DNA of 64,000 nt from Chloroflexota bacterium (GTDB lineage: Bacteria > Chloroflexota > Anaerolineae > Promineifilales > Promineifilaceae). A program made the translations under genes and the position numbers. The DNA is taken from positions 1 through 64,000 of the forward strand of contig JAKEFB010000308.1 in the NCBI GenBank assembly GCA_022616275.1, written 5' to 3'. Shown in pieces: positions 44,273-52,288 of this stretch (its first letter is position 1; every line of letters begins with the position of its first letter). The notes below the pieces were generated by a model, which was not told where the DNA came from, did not search any database, and saw nothing but the letters and a program-made list of their open reading frames with translations.

Positions 44273-44641
44273 CTACGTCTGGTTCAACACCAGTTGATTT
44301 AATGCCTCGCGGGCCGCCGGCAGGTGCTGCATCGCTTCCCAATCTCCGACAAAATCAGCCGCCGTCCGCGCCTCTAACAAGCGGGAAAAGGGATCCCTCT
44401 CCGCCGCCTTGCCGGCCACCCGGGCCCGCCGCCAGTACGGCCGCAACGCCTCCTGCCAGCGCGGATACTGTCTCTCCAGCCAGCCCCGCAGCGCCTGGTA
44501 TTCGGCCTCGTCTTCCGCTTCGGCCGCCTGCCCCCGGTACACCCGGATCACCAACCCCTCCAGTGCATCCCACTGCTCAATAAACGCCGCCAGCGCCTCG
44601 TCCCCCAACCCCCGGCTCAAAAACCGCGTAAACGGATTCAT
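44273..44641 (-). CDS. Hypothetical protein
   Basis: A 122-residue soluble, helical, acidic protein that I do not recognise: FLSRGLGDEALAAFIEQWDA, then YQALRGWLERQYPRWQEALRPY. It follows the ParB/UspA-like gene by 35 nt on the same strand, and the gap consists of AATCTCY heptamers whose complement, GATTAGGG, lies where a ribosome-binding site would be. Codon usage matches its neighbours, which supports it being real. Confidence 0.6.
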   Translation of the reverse strand: MNPFTRFLSRGLGDEALAAFIEQWDALEGLVIRVYRGQAAEAEDEAEYQALRGWLERQYPRWQEALRPYWRRARVAGKAAERDPFSRLLEARTAADFVGDWEAMQHLPAAREALNQLVLNQT

Positions 44642-44644
44642 CCC

Positions 44645-44672
44645 TAATCTCTAATCTCCAATCTCCAACTAC
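44645..44672. repeat. Heptamer array TAATCTC/CAATCTC
   Basis: TAATCTC, TAATCTC, CAATCTC, CAACTAC fills the gap between the UspA-like gene and the hypothetical gene at 44273-44641. On the minus strand it ends in TTAGGG directly before the ATG of the latter. Confidence 0.8.
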
Positions 44673-44676
44673 CCAA

Positions 44677-46413
44677 TTACTGGCAAATCAACACCGGCCG
44701 TTCCGACTCCTGCAACACCTTCTCTACCACGCTGCCCAGAACCACCTCGACCACTGGGTTGGCTCCGTAGCCGCCCATAATCAGCCAATCGCAACCGTAC
44801 GCCTCGGCCGTGGTCAGGATCGCCTCGGCCGTCGGGCCGGCGGCGCTGATGTAGCGCGCTTCCACGCCGTGCCCGGCCAGGTACTCCTGAGCCTCCACCA
44901 ATGCCGGCGGCTGCCCGTCGCCCTTCTCCCAAACCGTCACCACCACCAGTGGCATTTGCCACCGGCCGGCCAGATAAGCGGCCACAAACAGCGCCTCCCG
45001 GGCCTTGGGCGAACCGTCGTAAGCTAACAGAGCCTGTTCAAAATCGGCCGCCTTTCCCGGCGTGGCCAGTACAGGCCGGGGGCAGCGGCGCAGCACCGTC
45101 CGAAAACCGGAACCCAGCCGGGCCAGTGGCTGAGACCCCGGCGGGTAGCTCAGGTTCATGACCACCAGGTCTGTCCAGCGGGCTCGCTCGCAAACCACCT
45201 TTGGCACCGGCCCCACGTCGAACACCAGGTCGCCTGGCGCTCCCACCTCACCGCAGCGCCACTTGAAACGGTCTCGGACCTTTTGGACTTCAGGCGCGGC
45301 CTTGCGTTCTTCGGCCGGCAGCACGTGCAGGCCATACAGGCGGGCCTCCTCCCGGCGGGCCATGGCAATGGCCTGCTCTAGAGCGTACCAACCCACCTCC
45401 TCGCCGCTGACCGGCACCAGGATGTCGTTAAACAGGTGATCGCCGCCGTCCGTCCGCCGGTGGCGCTGCCGTTCGCGCCGCCATTCACCCGGCGTCGGGC
45501 CGGGTTCCAGCTCGTCCGGCACCACCACTTCCAGGATTTTCTCCCCCAGGCGGGAAATCACCCTGGACAGCCGGCTGCTAAACTGGCCGGCCAGGTCGGC
45601 CGCCGCCTTGTCATAGGGAATTTCCCACTCCAACTCTTCTTCAATCCCCGCCCGATGCTCGGCAATCCACAGGTACAGGTCCGTCTCTGCTCGCTCCGGG
45701 AAGTCCCGCAGGATACCCTGCTCCCGGATCATCTCGACCACCGGCCGGTAAACGGTGTCGTACCAATGAGCCACCGCCTCTTCATAAGGAATTTCCCGCT
45801 GTTGCTCAATACCCATGTAGTGACGGTGGACCTCGATGTGCTCCAGCAGCTCCTGGTATTGGCCAGGTTCGGTCACCCGTAGGTCAGCCTCCGGCCGCGA
45901 TTCGTCAAGTTGGGTTTGCTCCAGAAACTCGGCATACTCGGCCTTGATTATCAAGTCTTCCGGCCGGTCCTCAGGGCTCAGCGGAACCTTCGAGCGGATC
46001 TGGGTAACGTACGCCTGGACGGTATCCACCCCCAACTCCCGGGCCACCGAGACCCGGTGGTGGCCGTCGTGAACAAAATAGGCGTCTCCAATCTGGTAGA
46101 CCTCAATCGGCGGCAGGCCGGTGGCGTCGTGGAGGGCTACTTTCACCCGCGCCCAACGCTCCTCGTCGCTGTCCTGCCGGGGCAAAAAGCTGCGGGTAAA
46201 ATCGTGATACCTGCCGACGCTGCCGACAATGGCGTCCAGGGGAATCTCCTTCAGCGACCGGGAAATCACGCCGCTGGCCCTCACCTTCTGGCGCACGTCC
46301 TCGTAAGACAGCAGCTCAGTAGACCGGCCGGTCAGCCGGGCCAGGATCTCCTGCAAAGCCGCCCGCTGCCGCGCCCGCCGGAAATCACTCACCGCACCAT
46401 AAAAACTTTCCAT
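44677..46413 (-). CDS. ParB-like domain fused to tandem UspA domains
   Basis: 578 residues. The N-terminal third includes LLSYEDVRQKVRASG and a ParB/sulfiredoxin-like core LPPIEVYQIGDAYFVHDGHHRVSVARELGV (G-D-x4-DGHHR). A helical middle part (about 150-300) has repeated Y-E-E/Y-D-K helices. Two UspA-like domains follow: NDILVPVSGEEVGWYALEQA, and AADFEQALLAYDGSPKARE with the ATP-loop region MGGYGANPVVEVVLGSVVEKV. ParB-fold proteins can be nucleotide-dependent switches, and UspA domains bind ATP. The fused protein may sense nucleotide or stress; no function is established. Confidence 0.8.
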   Translation of the reverse strand: MESFYGAVSDFRRARQRAALQEILARLTGRSTELLSYEDVRQKVRASGVISRSLKEIPLDAIVGSVGRYHDFTRSFLPRQDSDEERWARVKVALHDATGLPPIEVYQIGDAYFVHDGHHRVSVARELGVDTVQAYVTQIRSKVPLSPEDRPEDLIIKAEYAEFLEQTQLDESRPEADLRVTEPGQYQELLEHIEVHRHYMGIEQQREIPYEEAVAHWYDTVYRPVVEMIREQGILRDFPERAETDLYLWIAEHRAGIEEELEWEIPYDKAAADLAGQFSSRLSRVISRLGEKILEVVVPDELEPGPTPGEWRRERQRHRRTDGGDHLFNDILVPVSGEEVGWYALEQAIAMARREEARLYGLHVLPAEERKAAPEVQKVRDRFKWRCGEVGAPGDLVFDVGPVPKVVCERARWTDLVVMNLSYPPGSQPLARLGSGFRTVLRRCPRPVLATPGKAADFEQALLAYDGSPKAREALFVAAYLAGRWQMPLVVVTVWEKGDGQPPALVEAQEYLAGHGVEARYISAAGPTAEAILTTAEAYGCDWLIMGGYGANPVVEVVLGSVVEKVLQESERPVLICQ

Positions 46414-46414
46414 C

Positions 46415-46491
46415 AGCTATCAGTTCTCAGCTTTCAGCAATAAGCACTCAGTCCTCAGCACTCAGTCCTCGCTACTCATTGCTCGTAGTTG
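46415..46491. repeat. Degenerate heptamer array, eleven units
   Basis: AGCTATC, AGTTCTC, AGCTTTC, AGCAATA, AGCACTC, AGTCCTC, AGCACTC, AGTCCTC, GCTACTC, ATTGCTC, GTAGTTG, in unbroken 7-nt register between gnd and the UspA-like gene. It joins the AGCTATA-type words (as at 7958) to the ATTGCTC-type words (as at 6127). Confidence 0.85.
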
Positions 46492-46511
46492 GCGGAGGTG
46501 GGCCGCCCAAC

Positions 46512-47936
46512 TCAACCAACTGCGCTCATCGCTCCCCACTCCGTATGGAACGTCCCCTCCCTGTCCACCCGCTCGTAGGTATGAGCGCCGAAGTAGTCAC
46601 GTTGAGCCTGGATCAAATTGGCCGGGAGCCGCTCACTGCGGTAACTGTCCAGGTAAGCCAAAGCGGCCATGAAGCCCGGCGCAGGAATAGCCAGCCCGGC
46701 CGCTCGCTGCACCGTGGCCCGCAAATCTCCTTCTCGTTCCCTCATGGCCATCGCCAGGTCAGGGTCCAGCAGCAAATTGGGCAGCTCCGGCCGGGCCAGG
46801 TAAGCCCGCCGAAACTCCTCCAACATCGCCGCCCGGATAATACAGCCGCCGCGCCAGATACGGGCCACACCCTCCAGGTCCAGGCTGTAGCCATAGGTCT
46901 GGGAGGCCTCCCGCAGCAGGGCCAGGCCCTGGGCATAGGTGACGATCATGGCCACGTAAGTCGCCTGGCGCAACTGGCCCACGGCCGTCTCGCGATCCCC
47001 GTCAAAGGCCGCCGGCCGGGGCAAGACCTGGCTGGCGGCCACCCGCTCCTCCTTCAGCGCCGAAAGGTAGCGGCCGGTCACTGCCACGTCAATGGACGGC
47101 GTGGGGACGCCCAGCTTCAACGCTTCCTCTGACGTCCACTTGCCCGTTCCCTTCTGCCGGGCGGCGTCCAGGATCTGGTCCACTAACCGGCCACCGCTGA
47201 GTTCATCTTCCCTGGTAAAAATATCGGCCGTAATCTCCACCAGGAAGGCATTCAGCTCCCCTTCGTTCCACTCCTGGTAGATAGTGTGTAGTTCGTCGTT
47301 GCTCAGCCCCAGGCCGCGCTTCATCAGGTCATAGCTTTCGGCCAGCAACTGCATCAGGCCGTACTCAATGCCGTTGTGAACCATCTTCACGTAATGGCCG
47401 GCCGGGCCAGACCCCAGATAAGTGATACACGGCTCCCCGTGTACTTTGGCGGCGATAGCCTCAAAGACGGGCCGCACCCGCTCGTACGCTTCGGCCGGGC
47501 CGCCAGGCATCAGGCTGGGGCCGTAACGCGCCCCCTCCGCCCCGCCGGAAACGCCCATGCCGATAAAGTGAATGCCCTTCTCGGCCAGTTCCTTGATGCG
47601 CCGCTCGGTATCTTGAAAATAGGAATTGCCGCCGTCAATCAGTACTGCACCTGGTTTCAGCAAGGGCAACAGTTGCTCAATGACACCATCCACTGGCTTG
47701 CCGGCCGGCACCAGCATCATGATCGCGCACGGATCACGCAACAGCTCGACAAAAACGTCAAAGCTTTTGGCTCCCCGTATGTCCCGGCCCTCGGCCGCAG
47801 CCAACAGCGCGTCCACCCGGCTCGGGTCACGGTTATAACCGGCCACGGCAAAGCCGTGATCGGCCATATTCATCACCAGGTTGTGGCCCATCGTCCCCAG
47901 GCCAATCAGACCAATTTCACACTTCTGTTCGCTCAT
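46512..47936 (-). CDS. gnd: 6-phosphogluconate dehydrogenase, decarboxylating
   Basis: A 474-residue enzyme of the oxidative pentose phosphate pathway, making ribulose 5-phosphate and NADPH. Motifs are IGLIGLGTMGHNLVMNMADHGF with NRD for NADP at the N-terminus, IHFIGMGVSGGAEGARYGPS, the catalytic KMVHNGIEYGLMQL and the C-terminal RSERLPANLIQAQRDYFGAH. I choose ATG 47936 with AGAGG upstream over a GTG two codons earlier. With tal and rpiB elsewhere in the window, three pentose phosphate enzymes are present but not clustered. Confidence 0.96.
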   Translation of the reverse strand: MSEQKCEIGLIGLGTMGHNLVMNMADHGFAVAGYNRDPSRVDALLAAAEGRDIRGAKSFDVFVELLRDPCAIMMLVPAGKPVDGVIEQLLPLLKPGAVLIDGGNSYFQDTERRIKELAEKGIHFIGMGVSGGAEGARYGPSLMPGGPAEAYERVRPVFEAIAAKVHGEPCITYLGSGPAGHYVKMVHNGIEYGLMQLLAESYDLMKRGLGLSNDELHTIYQEWNEGELNAFLVEITADIFTREDELSGGRLVDQILDAARQKGTGKWTSEEALKLGVPTPSIDVAVTGRYLSALKEERVAASQVLPRPAAFDGDRETAVGQLRQATYVAMIVTYAQGLALLREASQTYGYSLDLEGVARIWRGGCIIRAAMLEEFRRAYLARPELPNLLLDPDLAMAMREREGDLRATVQRAAGLAIPAPGFMAALAYLDSYRSERLPANLIQAQRDYFGAHTYERVDREGTFHTEWGAMSAVG

Positions 47937-47998
47937 AACCACCTCTCTTCACCGCCATTGTAGCACAGACTGTTACTCTGTGTGCTCCAGCCCAGGCC

Positions 47999-48060
47999 AA
48001 CAGCCCGCGTTACGAAATATAGCCCAGACTGTTAGTCTTTGCGCTCCAGCGCGGGCTGTT
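47999..48060. repeat. Inverted repeat AACAGCCCGCG with inner AGACTGTTAGTCT
   Basis: AACAGCCCGCG (47999-48009) and its exact complement (48050-48060). A second palindrome AGACTGTTAGTCT lies inside, and a similar ACAGACTGTTACTCTGT just upstream. It shares GTTAGCCTG with the hairpin at 18276-18317. Confidence 0.7.
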
Positions 48061-48086
48061 AGCCTGCCCTACCGTAATACCTTGCC

Positions 48087-48938
48087 TCAACGAGGCGGCC
48101 GCCGGTACTCCCACTCCACCCCGCCATAGTCGGAATCGTTCTTTCCCCCCAATCCCACCAGCCAGCGAGAAAAGCCGGGGGCTGCCCGGTAGACCACGGA
48201 CAAAGGCCTCAAGTAACGTGGTAGCGTAACGATATTTTGCTTCCTGTCAATAGCCCGGACCACCGCCCTGGCCACCTGGGGCGGCGTGAGCGCCGGGAAA
48301 AAGCGGGAGAGGGGCGCCAGCCGCGTCGCCGGCACGTATTTCTTGAAAAAGTCCGTCCCAGCCACCGTGCCCAGCCGCACCACCGTAGCCCGTACCGGCG
48401 TTCCCCGCAGCTCCACCTGCAAAATTTGGCTATAGGCATCTACCGCCGCCTTGGCCGCCGCGTAGGCGGCCGATGGCCCGGTGACCAGGATGTGCCCGGC
48501 AATCGAGCCGATGGTAACAATGTGCCCCCGGCCGGCGCCCAGCATCAACGGCAACACCTTTTTCGCGCCATAAACCAGGGCGTTGTAGCCTACTTGCATC
48601 GTCTGCTCCGCCTCCTCCACCGTCATGTCCATCACGTCCACCCAGCGTACAAAGGCGGCGTTGTGGACCAGCACGTCTACCCGGCCGGTTTCGCCGACCA
48701 CGCTGTCAATCCACTCTTCAAAAGCCGCCCGGTCCGTCACGTCACATTGGGCCAGACTAATCGCCTCGCCCCACGGCAACATCGCCAGCTCGGCCGTCGC
48801 CCGGGCCACGCTTTCCTCCGACCGGCCGCAAGCGTACACCTGCCCCCCGTGGTCGGCCAGCGCCTGGACAATCGCCCAACCAATTCCTTGTGTCCCTCCA
48901 GTTACCAGGCAAATGTGACCCTCTAAAAATTTCTTCAT
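48087..48938 (-). CDS. Short-chain dehydrogenase/reductase
   Basis: A 283-residue SDR with VTGGTQGIGWAIVQA for NAD(P), the HNAAF variant of NNAG, the catalytic IGSIAG serine and Y-x3-K in SAAYAAAKAAV. The C-terminal extension (RAVVRAIDRKQNIVTLPRYL, with APGFSRWLVGL) is like that of SDRs acting on long-chain or lipid substrates. ATG 48938 is used; a GTG three codons upstream is possible. Divergent from the DUF2723 gene across only 32 nt. Confidence 0.88.
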   Translation of the reverse strand: MKKFLEGHICLVTGGTQGIGWAIVQALADHGGQVYACGRSEESVARATAELAMLPWGEAISLAQCDVTDRAAFEEWIDSVVGETGRVDVLVHNAAFVRWVDVMDMTVEEAEQTMQVGYNALVYGAKKVLPLMLGAGRGHIVTIGSIAGHILVTGPSAAYAAAKAAVDAYSQILQVELRGTPVRATVVRLGTVAGTDFFKKYVPATRLAPLSRFFPALTPPQVARAVVRAIDRKQNIVTLPRYLRPLSVVYRAAPGFSRWLVGLGGKNDSDYGGVEWEYRRPPR

Positions 48939-48970
48939 GCCTCTCACATTTTAGGCTATCATTCTGCTCT

Positions 48971-51925
48971 ATGGCAAACCGACGACTGGCCCGGTGGGCC
49001 TGGCTGCCCCCGGCCGCTGCCCTGGGTCTTTATACCGGCCGCCTCCTCAGCGAACAATTGTTACCAGGCCCGGCCGGCGCGATTCTTCTGACGTTGTTTA
49101 CCTGCACTCTGGCCGGCCTCTGGTTCTATCGCCGGCCGCCCGGCCGCGCCTGGCCTGCTCTCCTTCTGCTCATTTACGTCTTTTACCCAGAGCCTGATCC
49201 CCGGATAGCTGCCGGATCGGCCGCCCCGGCTCTGGTCGTCTGGGCCTTGCAACCAGGCGCGTGGCTGGTCCGCTGGCCGACCCTCACCTTCCACACTGCC
49301 GGTGGCCTCCTGCTTGCCGCTGGCTTCCTGGCTCTCTACACCGCCACCCTGGCCCCCGGCGTCCTCCCGGCCGACAACGGCGAGTTCCAGTTGGTCGCCG
49401 CCCGGCTGGGCGTCGCTCATCCGCCCGGTTTCCCCCTCTACACCCTCCTGGCCCACCTGGCCACCCGCCTGCCCTTCGCCGCTTCACCGGCCTACAAAGC
49501 CAACCTGCTCTCTGTGCTTACCAGCACACTGACTCTCCTCTTGGTCTACCGCACCGTCCACCGGCTCACCGGCCGTACCCTGGCCGCCCTGGTCGCCGCC
49601 GTCGCCCTGGGCACGGCCACCACCTTTTGGGCCCAGGCCACCACCGCCAACATCCGCAGCCTCACCGCCCTCTTCGCCGCCCTCCTCATTGACCTGCTCA
49701 CCACCCTTCACACTACAACAAACAATCCGGCATCCTCCACACAAACTGCTTCTCCCCCTCTCCCCCTCTCCCCCTCTCCCCCTCTCTTCCTCTTCACCCT
49801 CACCCTCGGCATCACCCACCACGCCTCCCTGGCCTTCATGGGCGTTGTCTTCGTCCTTTGCGCCCTCTGGTTTTATAGAGCCGTTCTACCTCACCCCCGC
49901 CACTGGCTGCGGCAATTGCCCTGGCTGTTCCTGGCCGGCCTCCTCGGCCTGCTGCCCCTCCTCTACCTTCCCTGGCGGGCGGCCGCCGGGGCGCGCGGCG
50001 CGCCGGCCGACCTGCTCACCCTACCCGGCTTTCTCAACCACGTCCTGGCCCTGGGCTTTCGCGGCGACTTCTTCCACTTCGTCGAGCCGGCCATCCTGTG
50101 GGAACGATTCAAGGTCATGGGCAACGTCCTCACCTTCCAGTTCCACCCCTGGCTGCTGGCCGGCATGGCCGCCGGGTTGGCCGCCCTGCTGTGGCGCGAC
50201 CGCAAGCTGGCCGTCCTCCTGGGCGGCTCCTTCGCCCTCCACACCTTCGTCACCGCCACCTACCGCGCCCCCCAAACCGTCGAATACATGCTCCCCGCCT
50301 ACATCCCCGCCGCCATCTGCCTCGGCTACGCCCTCGCCCTGGCCCAACAAGCCATCAACCCAACCCCTCATCAATCCCCAATTACCCAATTACCCAATTA
50401 CCCCCTCTCCCCCTCTCCCCCTCACCTTGTCACCCCCTCACCCCCTCACCCCCTCCCCTCCCTCCTCATCGCCCTTCTCTGCCTGGCCACTCTCCGCCAG
50501 GCCCTGGCCCACTATCCCAGTTACGCCGCCCTCCACCAGGACACCTCTGCTCGTGACTATGCGCAAATCATCCTGGAACAGGTCCCACCCGGCAGCGTCG
50601 TCCTGGCCGACTGGCATTGGGCTACCTCCCTCTGGTATCTCCAGGAAGTCGAAGGGCAGCGGCCGGACCTGGCCATCCACTTCGTCTTTCCTACCGGCGA
50701 GCCGTACGCCCAGACCTGGGCTCGCCGCATTGCCGAAGAGCATGCCGCCGGCCGCCCGGTCGTGGCCACCCACTTCGACGAGGGCGCTTACACCACCCTA
50801 CCCCCGCCCGAACCGGTTGGTGAAGCCTTCCTCTTCCGCCAGGAACCACGCACCGCGCTGCCGGCCGGCTACCAACCGCTGGACCTCTCTCTAGGCGATA
50901 CAATTCAACTATTGGGCTACCATCTGGAACAGGCCGGCGCCGAGATCGGCCGGGAAACAATCCTGACCCTGGCCTGGCGCCCCACTGCTTCACTTCCTGA
51001 ATCTCTCTCCCTTTTTGCCCACCTGGTCGGCCAGGACAGCCAACTCTACGCCCAGGACGACCCTCCAACTCACCTCCAACCGGCCGGCCTGACTCTAACC
51101 CGGTTCCGGCTGACGCCCCGGCCGGGGACGCCCCTCGGCCCATTATCCGTTATGGTTGGAGCCAGAGGAACCGACCCACTTTTAGACCCGGCTGGCCAGC
51201 CGCGCACGGCTATTGCCACCCTGGCCGTCACCGCCATGAGCTGGCCACCTTTCACCCACCACCCCCTCTATCGCACCGTGCCCGGCGGCCGGCCGTTGCT
51301 CCGGCTCATTGGCTACGACTGGGACAATACCCTGCCCGGCTGGCCACGTCTCTACCTGCACTGGCAAACGGAACAGGGCTACCAGACCGAAGTCCATGAC
51401 CCCGGCCCAGATTCTTTTGAACTACCAGCCTGGTTCGGTCCCTGGGGCTTAGAAATCCGCCGCTCCCAACTCCACAATCGGCCCGCCGAACATTACGTCC
51501 CCTTCGGCCAGGGCATCGTCTGGACCGGCCGCCTCCTGCCCCCCTGCTCCCCTGCTCCCCTGCTCCCCTGCCCCCTATCCCAATTCTTCCACAGCAGCCG
51601 GCCGGTCCTCCGCGACTTGGTCGTTTCCGTCCGGCTGGTTGGCTACCAAGCTGACGGCGTTCACTGGGCCTGGTGGGACCTGGACGACGGCGTACCCGCT
51701 CTAGGAGCCATCCCGACCCTGAAGTGGATTGCCGGCTCGGCCGTCCGCGACCCCCACCGGCTGCTAGTAGACCCGGCCGCCCACCCCGGCCAGAGCATCG
51801 GCGCCCTGCTAACCCTCTACGATGCCTTCACCGGCCGGCCCCTACCCATCCTCGACGAACGCATCAGCCAGACCACCCCCTGGGTCCCCCTGGGTATTAC
51901 CACTCTACAGCCGGTCGCTCCGTAA
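48971..51925 (+). CDS. DUF2723 membrane glycosyltransferase-like protein
   Basis: A 984-residue protein. The N-terminal half has about ten membrane segments with the DUF2723/GT-C block TLAPGVLPADNGEFQLVAARLGVAHPPGFPLYTLL, where the acidic residue lies in the first loop as in protein O-mannosyltransferases. The C-terminal half is extracellular and includes VPPGSVVLADWHWATSLWYL and repeated LGYHLEQ/LIGYDWDN beta domains. Three microsatellites of 8-nt period are read in frame (near residues 261-272, 470-499 and 859-869), inserting Pro/Ser/Leu-rich stretches. ATG 48971 is chosen because the first membrane segment begins there. Confidence 0.85.
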   Translation: MANRRLARWAWLPPAAALGLYTGRLLSEQLLPGPAGAILLTLFTCTLAGLWFYRRPPGRAWPALLLLIYVFYPEPDPRIAAGSAAPALVVWALQPGAWLVRWPTLTFHTAGGLLLAAGFLALYTATLAPGVLPADNGEFQLVAARLGVAHPPGFPLYTLLAHLATRLPFAASPAYKANLLSVLTSTLTLLLVYRTVHRLTGRTLAALVAAVALGTATTFWAQATTANIRSLTALFAALLIDLLTTLHTTTNNPASSTQTASPPLPLSPSPPLFLFTLTLGITHHASLAFMGVVFVLCALWFYRAVLPHPRHWLRQLPWLFLAGLLGLLPLLYLPWRAAAGARGAPADLLTLPGFLNHVLALGFRGDFFHFVEPAILWERFKVMGNVLTFQFHPWLLAGMAAGLAALLWRDRKLAVLLGGSFALHTFVTATYRAPQTVEYMLPAYIPAAICLGYALALAQQAINPTPHQSPITQLPNYPLSPSPPHLVTPSPPHPLPSLLIALLCLATLRQALAHYPSYAALHQDTSARDYAQIILEQVPPGSVVLADWHWATSLWYLQEVEGQRPDLAIHFVFPTGEPYAQTWARRIAEEHAAGRPVVATHFDEGAYTTLPPPEPVGEAFLFRQEPRTALPAGYQPLDLSLGDTIQLLGYHLEQAGAEIGRETILTLAWRPTASLPESLSLFAHLVGQDSQLYAQDDPPTHLQPAGLTLTRFRLTPRPGTPLGPLSVMVGARGTDPLLDPAGQPRTAIATLAVTAMSWPPFTHHPLYRTVPGGRPLLRLIGYDWDNTLPGWPRLYLHWQTEQGYQTEVHDPGPDSFELPAWFGPWGLEIRRSQLHNRPAEHYVPFGQGIVWTGRLLPPCSPAPLLPCPLSQFFHSSRPVLRDLVVSVRLVGYQADGVHWAWWDLDDGVPALGAIPTLKWIAGSAVRDPHRLLVDPAAHPGQSIGALLTLYDAFTGRPLPILDERISQTTPWVPLGITTLQPVAP
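49753..49784. repeat. Octamer array TCCCCCTC x4 inside the DUF2723 gene
   Basis: Four exact 8-mers TCCCCCTC. They encode LPLSPSPP in a loop between membrane segments. Confidence 0.85.
50378..50465. repeat. Eleven octamers inside the DUF2723 gene
   Basis: CCAATTAC three times, then CCCCTCTC twice, CCCCTCAC, CTTGTCAC, CCCCTCAC twice, CCCCTCCC, CTCCCTCC: 88 nt in unbroken 8-nt register. They encode a Pro/Ser/His-rich insert (QLPNYPLSPSPPHLVTPSPP) after a membrane segment. Confidence 0.85.
51545..51576. repeat. Octamer array TGCTCCCC inside the DUF2723 gene
   Basis: TGCTCCCC three times and TGCCCCCT. They encode SPAPLLPCPL in the extracellular part. Confidence 0.8.
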
Positions 51926-51981
51926 CAATCCACAGATTAAGACAGCTGAAGGGGAGAGGGAGTGACACGGAGATGCGGAGA

Positions 51982-52009
51982 CAATCTCTAATCTCTAATC
52001 TCCAATCTC
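51982..52009. repeat. Heptamer array CAATCTC/TAATCTC
   Basis: CAATCTC, TAATCTC, TAATCTC, CAATCTC between the DUF2723 gene and the convergent small membrane protein gene. On the minus strand it encodes the last residues and the stop of that gene. Confidence 0.85.
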
Positions 52010-52288
52010 CTCTTTACCGCCCCGCCGGGCAAACCAGACCACCACCGCCACCCCCAGCCCTAACCAGACCAACCGCGCCCACCACCGGTCGTCTGTCGCC
52101 GCCGCCCCGGCGCAGACCAGCGCCAGCCCGGCCGTCATCGCCAGGTTGTACCCACGTTTTTTCAGCAGAGTGGCCAGTGGCTGGTTTGCAGCCTGGGCTT
52201 CGTAATAGCCCATGCTCCACGTCGCCAGCAGCATGGCCAACCCCAGGATCCACAGAAAATGAGCGGCTACCTGCCAGAAATTAATCAT
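51995..52288 (-). CDS. Small membrane protein
   Basis: A 97-residue protein with three hydrophobic segments: FLWILGLAMLLATWSMGYYEA, YNLAMTAGLALVCAGAAA and LVWLGLGVAVVVWFARR. I do not recognise a family. Its ATG 52288 overlaps the last codons of the O-antigen ligase-like gene by 8 nt (the ATGATTAA junction), so it is translationally coupled to the polysaccharide operon. The C-terminal EEIGD and stop are encoded by the GGAGATTAG heptamer repeat. Confidence 0.65.
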   Translation of the reverse strand: MINFWQVAAHFLWILGLAMLLATWSMGYYEAQAANQPLATLLKKRGYNLAMTAGLALVCAGAAATDDRWWARLVWLGLGVAVVVWFARRGGKEEIGD

